Positions 1-5,546 of a stretch of DNA of 6,403 nt are shown one piece after another. The notes beneath the pieces are model-generated. The model made no database searches. It had not been told where the DNA came from and saw only the letters and a program-made list of their open reading frames with translations. Position numbers and translations under genes: made by a program. Each line of letters starts with the position of its first letter. Within the stretch, counting starts at the first letter, position 1. This stretch comes from Deltaproteobacteria bacterium (GTDB taxonomy: Bacteria; Desulfobacterota; Desulfomonilia; UBA1062), in contig JAFGTK010000202.1 in the NCBI GenBank assembly GCA_016934135.1, forward strand, positions 1 through 6,403, given 5' to 3'.

Positions 1-211
1 AAAGCGCCCGGATCTTTGGTGTTGACCCGAGTACTGTCTTTGCATGCTTTGCTGCAGCAAGGGCCTTCAACGGCATCTGGCAGGAAAGGTAGTCCTTGAT
101 GCAGGCTTCAAACATCATGTATGATTTTGCCGGCTCACCTTTCGATGCAGCCTGCTTAGCCTGTTTTAGAAGATTTTTCGGATTTTTCCCTTTCGGCATA
201 GTATGTTTCAT
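1..211 (-). CDS. Unrecognised helical protein, N-terminal 70 codons (truncated by window edge)
   Basis: An open frame starts at ATG 209-211 and reads leftwards off the window without a stop (70 complete codons). The start is set by a strong AGGAGG at 217-222, five bases upstream. The product begins MKHTMPKGKNPKNLLKQ and is rich in Lys and Ala. Residues about 11-66 look like two or three amphipathic helices, with the small-residue spacing (A..G....A...F..C) of tetratricopeptide-like helical hairpins. There is no signal peptide or membrane segment. I do not recognise the family. A guess, not supported by a specific motif, is the helical N-terminal part of a larger TPR-type or regulatory protein. 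It lies downstream of wecB on the same strand, but the gap of about 250 bases with hairpins suggests a separate transcription unit. A second in-frame ATG at 197-199 is less likely because it lacks a well-spaced ribosome binding site. Confidence 0.7.
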   Translation of the reverse strand, partial: MKHTMPKGKNPKNLLKQAKQAASKGEPAKSYMMFEACIKDYLSCQMPLKALAAAKHAKTVLGSTPKIRAL

Positions 212-216
212 GAAAA

Positions 217-222
217 CCTCCT
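217..222 (-). promoter_or_regulatory. Strong ribosome binding site for the left-edge gene
   Basis: On the minus strand this reads AGGAGG, followed by five bases and then ATG. It is a full match to the Shine-Dalgarno core and is the main reason to believe the truncated left-edge frame is a gene and to place its start at 211. Confidence 0.8.
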
Positions 223-247
223 TTAATGTATATCAATTCAATCCATC

Positions 248-330
248 TTCGCGTCCGCTACGCCGGACGAGAATCTTTGGTTCGATTCCCTGCAGTTTGC
301 TTAAGGAACAGGGGCCAGGTCAAACCCTGG
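248..330. repeat. REP-like cluster of three short hairpins, one decayed
   Basis: Hairpin 1 (248-273) has a six-base-pair stem CGTCCG/CGGACG around the loop CTACGC. Beyond one mismatch, a further three pairs (TTC/GAA) extend it. Hairpin 2 (286-308) pairs TTCC with GGAA at its base and GCA with TGC around a 3-base loop, with mismatches between, so it looks like a degraded palindrome. Hairpin 3 (315-330) pairs CCAGG with CCTGG around TCAAAC, right after a GGGG. Similar 'attccctgcag...ttgctgcaggg' palindromes and 'gggg.cagg' motifs are, from memory, dispersed in deltaproteobacterial genomes and next to REP-associated tyrosine transposases. That assignment is an inference, and no transposase gene lies in the window. 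The cluster sits downstream of wecB, so it could also protect the 3' end of the mRNA. The rest of the gap (331-462 and 223-247) shows no gene or factor-independent terminator that I can defend. Confidence 0.5.
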
Positions 331-462
331 AGTTCATAACATTGATTGGAATTATCGGCATATCCTGTGGTCGCAGTATGACAGGGGTGCTGCAATATGT
401 CTGGGTAGGGGTTTTCGTAGGTGTTATTGCATTCTCATATACTGCAAACAACAAGCTGCTGA

Positions 463-1509
463 CTAATCCATACAAGTGTTCTTAATGTATTCTGCTATGG
501 TAATGCTTGCTTTCCCGTCTCCGAAGGGATTTTCATGGTCAAATCCGGCCGACTGCATCATTTCCATAACAGTATGATAGATACATTCAGGATCCGTGCC
601 GATAATTCTGTTAGCGCCGGCTTCCACTGTTTCCGGCCATTCCGTAGTGTCTCGAACAGTCACACACGGGGTTTTCAGCAGGAAGGCCTCCTTCTGCACC
701 CCTCCGGAGTCGGTGACAATACAACTGGCATCTTTGATCATTGCAAGCATGTGAAGATAGCTTACCGGTTCAATGATGGTAATGCCTGTGCCCTGGTTTT
801 TAAGTACTTCAGGATACAGATCTCTTGTTCTCGGGTGCATCGGAAATATAACCGGTATATCGCGGGCAATCATGTTGAGCCCTTCCCAGATGGCCATGAA
901 ACGTCCTGAGTTGTTGGTGTTCTCAGCGCGGTGTATAGTTGTGAGAATGAAAGGGGATGGGTAGGGCAGGTTTACGGATATCCGTGAAAACTCTATAAGG
1001 GCGTCATACATGACATCCCCGCTCAATATACCGTTAATACCTTCTGCCTTGAGCAGGTTCACGGCATTCTGTGTAGGACAGAAATGATGCTGTGAAATGT
1101 GGTCGGTGAGTATGCGGTTGATCTCTTCAGGCATGTTTCTGTCGAAACTGCGAACCCCTGCCTCCACATGACCTACCGGTACCCCGAGTTTGGCCGCGCA
1201 CAGGGCTCCTGCGAGGGTTGAATTGGTATCGCCGTAAACCAGTAACAGAGAAGGTTTTTCCTTCATGAGTACTTTCTCGATTCCCTCAAGCATCAAAGCG
1301 GTCTGTCTTGCATGGCTTCCGGATCCGATACCAAGGTGGTACTCAGGGTCAGGCAGATTTAAGGTCTCAAAATGCATGTCAGACATAGTATAATCATAGT
1401 GCTGACCGGTATGCACAACCTTGTATGGGATCTCAGCCCCTTTAAAGGCCCTGATGACCGGTGATAGTTTGATGAACTGGGGACGTGCGCCGACAATATG
1501 TATGACCAT
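463..1509 (-). CDS. wecB: UDP-N-acetylglucosamine 2-epimerase (non-hydrolysing)
   Basis: This 348-residue cytoplasmic enzyme belongs to the GT-B-fold epimerase family that interconverts UDP-GlcNAc and UDP-ManNAc, a precursor for surface polysaccharides. Family marks seen: GARPQFIK (7-14) in the N-terminal nucleotide-binding loop, HTGQHYD (33-39), GDTNS (93-97), HVEAG (114-118), NMPEEINR (125-132), TIHRAEN (191-197), TDSGGVQKEA (266-275) and TEWPE (289-293). Asp94, Glu116, Glu129 and His193 sit at the usual catalytic positions. Length is close to the family norm of roughly 350-390, and the frame is intact. The ATG directly precedes the first beta strand (MVIHIVGARP), so the start is well placed, but its ribosome binding site is weak: AGAGG lies 16 bases away. 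It is the last gene of an argS-SPOR-wecB unit, 19 bases after the SPOR gene. GARPQFIK also occurs in WbpI-type epimerases acting on diacetamido-uronic acid sugars, so the exact substrate is not fixed by sequence alone. Confidence 0.93.
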   Translation of the reverse strand: MVIHIVGARPQFIKLSPVIRAFKGAEIPYKVVHTGQHYDYTMSDMHFETLNLPDPEYHLGIGSGSHARQTALMLEGIEKVLMKEKPSLLLVYGDTNSTLAGALCAAKLGVPVGHVEAGVRSFDRNMPEEINRILTDHISQHHFCPTQNAVNLLKAEGINGILSGDVMYDALIEFSRISVNLPYPSPFILTTIHRAENTNNSGRFMAIWEGLNMIARDIPVIFPMHPRTRDLYPEVLKNQGTGITIIEPVSYLHMLAMIKDASCIVTDSGGVQKEAFLLKTPCVTVRDTTEWPETVEAGANRIIGTDPECIYHTVMEMMQSAGFDHENPFGDGKASITIAEYIKNTCMD

Positions 1510-1528
1510 AATAGGGTGTAATAATCCT

Positions 1529-2041
1529 CTACATTTTGATTACAATGCATTCTCTGTTGAGCTTGCTGGAAAGCTCTTTACAATACTGCTGCGCTGAGTC
1601 CTTTGTGGGGAAACTGCCCCATCTGACGGCAGACCAATTGCCTGTATTGACTACTTTGCACTGAAGATGTGTCTTTTCCTTGATGCTTTTCGCAAAAATC
1701 AGTGCCTGGTCATTGGATTTAAAGGACGCGATCTGAATGCTGTAATTGTTGTCGGCTGATGCTGCTGTATCGTCCTGGAGCAGGAGAATGTCCCAATAGG
1801 TGTATTCAAAAGCGCTTGCAGCGGTTTTGTTCGTCTTCTCTGTAATTTTTGTTGTCTTGTTCTCTCTGTCCTTGTCGATGAGGTTTGACCATTCACTGTG
1901 AAAAGGATCAAAAGAAAAGTCCGATTTTCCATTGACTGTAGAGAACAGAAGGCTTGCACCGGCTAGGATACTCAGGGAAAGAAAGAGCAAAGCGATATTC
2001 TTAACCAGAGACTGATTTTTCTGTTGTCTTTTCTTTGCCAT
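1529..2041 (-). CDS. SPOR-domain inner-membrane protein
   Basis: The 170-residue product has the layout of a small bitopic membrane protein. A basic start (MAKKRQQKNQ) is followed by one hydrophobic segment at about 14-34, a polar Lys/Thr/Asp-rich linker at about 38-76, and a C-terminal SPOR domain at about 97-170. The domain begins YSIQIASFKSNDQA, a typical SPOR opening, and continues to WSAVRWGSFPTKDSAQ, typical of its second half. SPOR domains bind glycan strands lacking stem peptides and often bring proteins to the division septum, so a periplasmic cell-wall role is likely. The motif FEYTYWDILL (78-87) before the domain resembles the F-Y/W-D-x-L patch found in deltaproteobacterial SPOR proteins (from memory). 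The start ATG lies 6 bases after the argS stop, with AAGG (overlapping that stop) four bases upstream, which suggests translational coupling. It is not called ftsN because the linker and length are not diagnostic. Confidence 0.87.
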   Translation of the reverse strand: MAKKRQQKNQSLVKNIALLFLSLSILAGASLLFSTVNGKSDFSFDPFHSEWSNLIDKDRENKTTKITEKTNKTAASAFEYTYWDILLLQDDTAASADNNYSIQIASFKSNDQALIFAKSIKEKTHLQCKVVNTGNWSAVRWGSFPTKDSAQQYCKELSSKLNRECIVIKM

Positions 2042-2047
2042 AGGACC

Positions 2048-3709
2048 TTACATACTCTCTGGTGCATCAATGCCCATAAGAGCCAATGCATTTGCCAAAA
2101 CCTGCCTCACCGCACTGATCAGTACCAACCTGGCCTTTGTCATCCGGCCGTCATCTGAAATAACCCTGCTCTTATTATAGAACCTATGAAAAGCAGTTGC
2201 AAGCTCAAGTAAATAAAATGCGATACGATGCGGTTCAAGATCTGCAGCGCAGCCTGTAACTACGTCCGGGTATGCTGCAATCACTTTGATAAGTTCCAGG
2301 TCTTCGCCATCGGCAAGGAGACCCAGAGCAGCTGTTTCCATATCCGGAGTCATGCCCTGTTCGGCAGCGTTTGCAAGTATCGAACAGATGCGTGCATGTG
2401 CATACTGGATATAATAGACAGGATTCTCATCGCTCTTCTTTTTTGCAAGATCGAGATCGAACACCAGCTGGGAATCACATCTGCGCATAAGGAAGAAATA
2501 TCTGGCAACATCCTTTCCCACCTCGTCGATGATCTCTTTTAATGTGATAAACTCGCCGGATCTTGTCGACATCTGGACCGGTTTTCCCTGTCTTATTAGG
2601 GAGACGAGCTGAATGAGAAGGGCATGAAAGCACTCTTTATCCGCGCCGAGCGCCTCTATGGCAGCTTTCATTCTCGGCACATAACCGTGATGATCGGCCC
2701 CCCAGATGTCTATGATCTGCGTAAATCCTCTTTCAATCTTATCTTTGTGATAAGCTATATCCGGGGCAAAATAGGTAAGAGTTCCGTCCTGTTTTCTCAG
2801 CACCCGATCTTTCTCGTCTCCGAAATTGCTCGTCTTGAACCATAGGGCGCCCTCGTCTTCATAGCTGAGCCCTTTTTCTTTCATATAACCCAGCATGGCA
2901 TCCACCTCGTTGTTTTCATACAAGGTCGATTCGCTGAAGAAATGATCAAAGCTTACATTGAAATCTTGAAGGTCATCTTTAATCTCCTCCAGGATGGCTC
3001 TCGATGCGAACTGTCTGCATATCTCGACGGCCTTTGATGTATCCTCTTTGAGCAGGCTCTCTCCGTGAATCTTTGAAAGGTCTGATGCAAGGTCCTTAAT
3101 ATAATCACCCTTATATCCCTGTTCGGGAAAGGAGATTTCGTTTCCGAACAGCTCCCGGTAGCGTGATAGAACCGAAAGGCCGAGGTTGTTCATCTGGTTG
3201 CCGACATCGTTTATATAGTATTCAGCCTCAACATCGAATCCTGCTGCAGACAGTATTCTGACCAGTGTGTCGCCCACTGCAGCACCTCTTCCATGGCCAA
3301 TGTGAAGAGGTCCGGTTGGATTCGCACTGACAAATTCCACCTGAACCTTTTTCCCTCTTCCGAATGAGCTTGTTCCATACAACTCTTTCTGGTCATGGAT
3401 ATCATTCAATACGCTCGTCCACATAACGGGTTTAATATAGAAATTGATGAACCCCGGGCCTGCAATATCAATCCTCTCGATAATATCGCCCATTGCCTCC
3501 ATCTTTTCTTTTATAGCCTTGGCAATCTCACGGGGAGGCTTCTTGATCTTGGATGCCATGGTCATGGCAAGGTTCGATGCAAAATCTCCGAACTCCTTGT
3601 TGGGAGGTGTTGTAACAGTGATTGTATCCATATTGCACTCTGGAATACGCTCTGCTTGTACAAGTTCTTCTATGGTTTGCTTTAGAAGAGATATTATCTT
3701 TTCCTTCAT
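2048..3709 (-). CDS. argS: Arginyl-tRNA synthetase
   Basis: This is a full-length 553-residue class I aminoacyl-tRNA synthetase that charges tRNA-Arg with arginine in the cytoplasm. The N-terminal Arg-specific additional domain spans about 1-90 (NKEFGDFASNLAM at 37-49, GPGFINFYI at 84-92). The Rossmann catalytic core carries the HIGH motif in PTGPLHIGHGR (131-141), and EYYINDVGNQM (163-173) is typical of ArgRS. The KMSKS-like loop is QMSTRSGEF (379-387), with Gln in place of the first Lys. Departure from KMSKS is common in ArgRS enzymes. The C-terminal DALR anticodon-binding domain follows ENPVYYIQYAHARI (428-441) and ends MGIDAPESM, the usual ArgRS ending. Start at 3709 is supported by GAGGAG at 3715-3720 with five bases to ATG. 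It is the first gene of the leftward unit and is divergent from hrcA. Confidence 0.97.
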   Translation of the reverse strand: MKEKIISLLKQTIEELVQAERIPECNMDTITVTTPPNKEFGDFASNLAMTMASKIKKPPREIAKAIKEKMEAMGDIIERIDIAGPGFINFYIKPVMWTSVLNDIHDQKELYGTSSFGRGKKVQVEFVSANPTGPLHIGHGRGAAVGDTLVRILSAAGFDVEAEYYINDVGNQMNNLGLSVLSRYRELFGNEISFPEQGYKGDYIKDLASDLSKIHGESLLKEDTSKAVEICRQFASRAILEEIKDDLQDFNVSFDHFFSESTLYENNEVDAMLGYMKEKGLSYEDEGALWFKTSNFGDEKDRVLRKQDGTLTYFAPDIAYHKDKIERGFTQIIDIWGADHHGYVPRMKAAIEALGADKECFHALLIQLVSLIRQGKPVQMSTRSGEFITLKEIIDEVGKDVARYFFLMRRCDSQLVFDLDLAKKKSDENPVYYIQYAHARICSILANAAEQGMTPDMETAALGLLADGEDLELIKVIAAYPDVVTGCAADLEPHRIAFYLLELATAFHRFYNKSRVISDDGRMTKARLVLISAVRQVLANALALMGIDAPESM

Positions 3710-3767
3710 GCCAGCTCCTCGTGATTTGATGGTAACAATTACCGGTTCCAGTTCAGATGCACTGAAG

Positions 3768-3795
3768 TTAATAACAAATCGTGATTATTTGTCCA
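3768..3795 (-). promoter_or_regulatory. Candidate sigma-70 promoter of argS
   Basis: On the minus strand, TGGACA (3790-3795) matches the -35 consensus at five of six bases and TATTAA (3768-3773) matches the -10 at four of six, with a 16-base spacer. The predicted transcript would start near 3761, giving a leader of about 50 bases to the argS ATG. It is the best candidate I found in the divergent region for this strand, but it is not strong. The spacer holds a small inverted repeat, listed separately. Confidence 0.4.
3774..3792. repeat. Short inverted repeat inside the argS promoter spacer
   Basis: ACAAAT (3774-3779) and ATTTGT (3787-3792) are exact inverted copies separated by seven bases, with AATC-GT-GATT nested at 3777-3786. 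The octamer TCGTGATT within it also occurs at 3719-3726, next to the argS ribosome binding site. The position between the proposed -35 and -10 would suit an operator, but arms of six AT-rich bases can arise by chance. Confidence 0.3.
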
Positions 3796-3847
3796 GTGAT
3801 TTCCAAAGATCCTGCTGCTTATCTCAAATGAGTTGGAAGTTTGTATA

Positions 3848-3876
3848 TTGACATCATAAAGGAGAGCATCTATAAA
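3848..3876 (+). promoter_or_regulatory. Near-consensus sigma-70 promoter of the hrcA-grpE-dnaK operon
   Basis: TTGACA (3848-3853) is a perfect -35 box and TATAAA (3871-3876) matches the -10 box at five of six bases, with the ideal 17-base spacer. Transcription would start around 3883-3884, immediately before the CIRCE operator. This is the classical arrangement in which a vegetative promoter is held down by HrcA and released on heat shock. No sigma-32-type promoter was seen in the intergenic region. Confidence 0.85.
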
Positions 3877-3884
3877 AAATGTTG

Positions 3885-3911
3885 TTAGCAGACAAGGTTG
3901 TTGAGTGCTAA
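3885..3911. promoter_or_regulatory. CIRCE operator (HrcA binding site)
   Basis: The site reads TTAGCAGAC, nine bases, GAGTGCTAA. The established CIRCE consensus is TTAGCACTC-N9-GAGTGCTAA. The right half is perfect, the left half matches seven of nine (GAC in place of CTC), and the spacer has the exact length. The intact outer six bases of each arm (TTAGCA/TGCTAA) can still pair. Its position at the predicted transcription start fits repression by HrcA, and in the mRNA leader it could form the hairpin described for CIRCE elements. Confidence 0.9.
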
Positions 3912-3914
3912 ATC

Positions 3915-3918
3915 AAGG
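3915..3918 (+). promoter_or_regulatory. Weak ribosome binding site for hrcA
   Basis: AAGG at 3915-3918 is the only Shine-Dalgarno-like run near the hrcA start. It lies 10 bases before ATG 3929 but only one base before ATG 3920, which favours 3929. It lies downstream of GTG 3905, so it cannot serve that codon. Confidence 0.5.
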
Positions 3919-3928
3919 TATGAAGAAT

Positions 3929-4954
3929 ATGTTGACAGTTCGAGATAAAGGCATACTGGATGCGATCATACAGGAATACGTGTCCACCGGCGAGCCGGTC
4001 GGGTCGAGGATTATTGCACGCAAATACATGTTGACGATATCGCCGGCAACAGTGAGAAACGTGATGGCTGACCTCGAAGAGATGGGATTCATCTATCAGC
4101 CCCATGTATCTGCAGGAAGGGTGCCCACTTCGGAAGGGTTTCGTTATTATCTGAATGATATCATGGAATTAAAGGCGCTTCCAAGAGGCGAAAAGACAAT
4201 GATTTCACGGCATATGGCAAAGAACCTGGGTGGAGTGAAAGATACCCTTCGCGAGGCATCCTTTCTTCTGTCTCACATATCCCGGAATGCATCCATTATT
4301 ATCCTGCCTAAACTGAACACCTTCTTTTTCAAGCATATAGACTTCGTCAGGCTGGATGATACCAGGGTTCTGGTGATACTGGTTAGCAAGGCCGGGATGG
4401 TGTACAATCATATTGTCTATGGAGAAGATATAGCCCAGGATCAGTTGAGTGCATATGCGAATTACCTGAACGATTCATATGCAGACCTTACCATTCAGGA
4501 AATGAGAGATATGCTCGTCAAGAAAATGTCGAGTGAAAAGGCCAGATTCGACTCCCTTGTGAAGCAGGCCATCAATCTCGGAATGACTGCCCTTGAAGGT
4601 GTTGAAGACAGGCCTGACATTTATATCCAGGGCAAAGAAAGTGTGTTCAATGCCCCTGAGCTGGCCAATCTTGAAAGGCTCAGAGATATCTTAAGTGCTT
4701 TTGAAGACAAGGGCAGGATCGTACGTATTCTTAACCGGGTGCTTGAGGATCCGGGGGTCAAGGTACTGCTTGGAGAAGATATGGAGCATATAGGAATGGA
4801 TGATTTCAGCATGGTTGCCAGCGGTTATTGCAGGGGAAATGTTCCTGTTGGCTCACTGGGTGTAATAGGGCCGATTCGGATGGATTATTCAAGGGTCATA
4901 CCGCTGGTTGGATATATGGCACAGATTCTGAGCGAACTGTTGGAGGATTTATAG
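3929..4954 (+). CDS. hrcA: Heat-inducible transcription repressor HrcA
   Basis: HrcA is the DNA-binding repressor of class I heat-shock genes; it binds CIRCE and is kept active by the GroE chaperonin in well-studied species. From ATG 3929 the product has 341 residues, the usual length. The N-terminal winged helix-turn-helix spans about 1-75: MLTVRDKGILDAI, then TGEPVGSR (20-27), the recognition region SPATVRNVMADLEEMGF (38-54) and the family signature HVSAGRVPTSEGFRYY (59-74). The central GAF-like and dimerisation regions follow. The C-terminus carries the usual VGSLGVIGPIRMDYSRVI. The frame stays open back to GTG 3905 and ATG 3920, but 3905 lies inside the CIRCE operator and family proteins begin near ML(S/T)xR, so 3929 is preferred. 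It is the first gene of the operon; grpE starts one base after its stop. An operator in its own leader implies autoregulation. Confidence 0.96.
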   Translation: MLTVRDKGILDAIIQEYVSTGEPVGSRIIARKYMLTISPATVRNVMADLEEMGFIYQPHVSAGRVPTSEGFRYYLNDIMELKALPRGEKTMISRHMAKNLGGVKDTLREASFLLSHISRNASIIILPKLNTFFFKHIDFVRLDDTRVLVILVSKAGMVYNHIVYGEDIAQDQLSAYANYLNDSYADLTIQEMRDMLVKKMSSEKARFDSLVKQAINLGMTALEGVEDRPDIYIQGKESVFNAPELANLERLRDILSAFEDKGRIVRILNRVLEDPGVKVLLGEDMEHIGMDDFSMVASGYCRGNVPVGSLGVIGPIRMDYSRVIPLVGYMAQILSELLEDL

Positions 4955-4955
4955 G

Positions 4956-5516
4956 ATGAACGAGGAAAAACAAAACGTATTTTCACAACACGATGAGATT
5001 GAAGAAGAAACAACGGAACCGATCCAAACTGTAGAAGAATCACCACAAGAGGAGATACAACCAGAAGATGAGTTTCTGTCATTAAAGAAGCAGGCAGAGG
5101 AATTCAAGGATAAATATCTCAGGGCCCATGCCGAGATGGACAACATGAAAAAAAGGATGGACCGGGAAAGAAAGGACATCATAAAGTACGGGACAGAAAA
5201 GCTCCTGAGGGATCTGCTTTTAGTTTATGATGCAATCGAGAAATCCATATCCATGGCTCTTGAACTGCATCCTGATGACGAAGATTTCATTCATGGATTA
5301 CGTATGACAGAGAAATTATTTCTTGAAACCTTGAAAAGGAATAATGTGGAACCTATAGAAACTGAAAATATGCCGTTTGATCCGAACTATCATGAGGCTA
5401 TGATGCAGGTGAGCAAGCCTGATATTGTGCAGGGTATGGTGGTAGACGAGATCGAAAAAGGATTTATGGTGCATGACAGGGTTTTGAGACCAGCTAAGGT
5501 TACAGTTTCAGGCTGA
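4956..5516 (+). CDS. grpE: Nucleotide exchange factor GrpE
   Basis: GrpE is a cytoplasmic homodimer that speeds ADP release from DnaK and so resets the chaperone cycle. The 186-residue product has a disordered acidic tail (about 1-38, rich in Glu and Gln) and a long helical, coiled-coil region at about 40-95, including KKQAEEFKDKYLRAHAEMDN. A four-helix dimerisation segment follows. The C-terminal beta wing that contacts DnaK includes FDPNYHEAM (141-149) and ends GFMVHDRVLRPAKVTVSG, the family signature. The ATG lies one base after the hrcA stop, with GGAGG at 4942-4946 inside the hrcA coding end and nine bases of spacing, so the two genes are probably translationally coupled. Length and motifs are ordinary for the family. 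Confidence 0.97.
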   Translation: MNEEKQNVFSQHDEIEEETTEPIQTVEESPQEEIQPEDEFLSLKKQAEEFKDKYLRAHAEMDNMKKRMDRERKDIIKYGTEKLLRDLLLVYDAIEKSISMALELHPDDEDFIHGLRMTEKLFLETLKRNNVEPIETENMPFDPNYHEAMMQVSKPDIVQGMVVDEIEKGFMVHDRVLRPAKVTVSG

Positions 5517-5546
5517 CAGGAGAAAATTACAAGGAGGAATATAAAC

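Noticed and set aside
227..232. TATACA on the minus strand as an extended -10 box for the left-edge gene
   Set aside because: Transcription would begin inside the ribosome binding site at 217-222, and no -35 box is placed at the right distance.
276..295. tRNA T-arm-like string GGTTCGATTCC
   Set aside because: Only the inner two base pairs of the required five-base-pair T stem form, and there is no acceptor, D or anticodon arm around it. It is better explained as part of the repeat cluster.
315..330. Factor-independent terminator for the argS-SPOR-wecB unit
   Set aside because: The stem is only five base pairs with no run of T after it on the minus strand, and it lies more than 130 bases past the wecB stop.
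96..485. Plus-strand 129-codon open frame with a hydrophobic C-terminal half (about 345-440)
   Set aside because: Its first third is antisense to the better supported left-edge gene, its middle crosses the hairpin repeats and its end overlaps the 3' end of wecB. No ribosome binding site or family motif was seen. The hydrophobic stretch could be a gene remnant but cannot be shown to be one.
535..909. Plus-strand open frames opposite wecB and argS, and minus-strand frames opposite hrcA, grpE and dnaK
   Set aside because: They are antisense shadows of strongly supported genes, with no family resemblance or ribosome binding sites of their own.
5517..5546. Separate promoter or terminator between grpE and dnaK
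   Set aside because: The 30-base gap holds only the dnaK ribosome binding site; no hairpin or -35/-10 pair fits.
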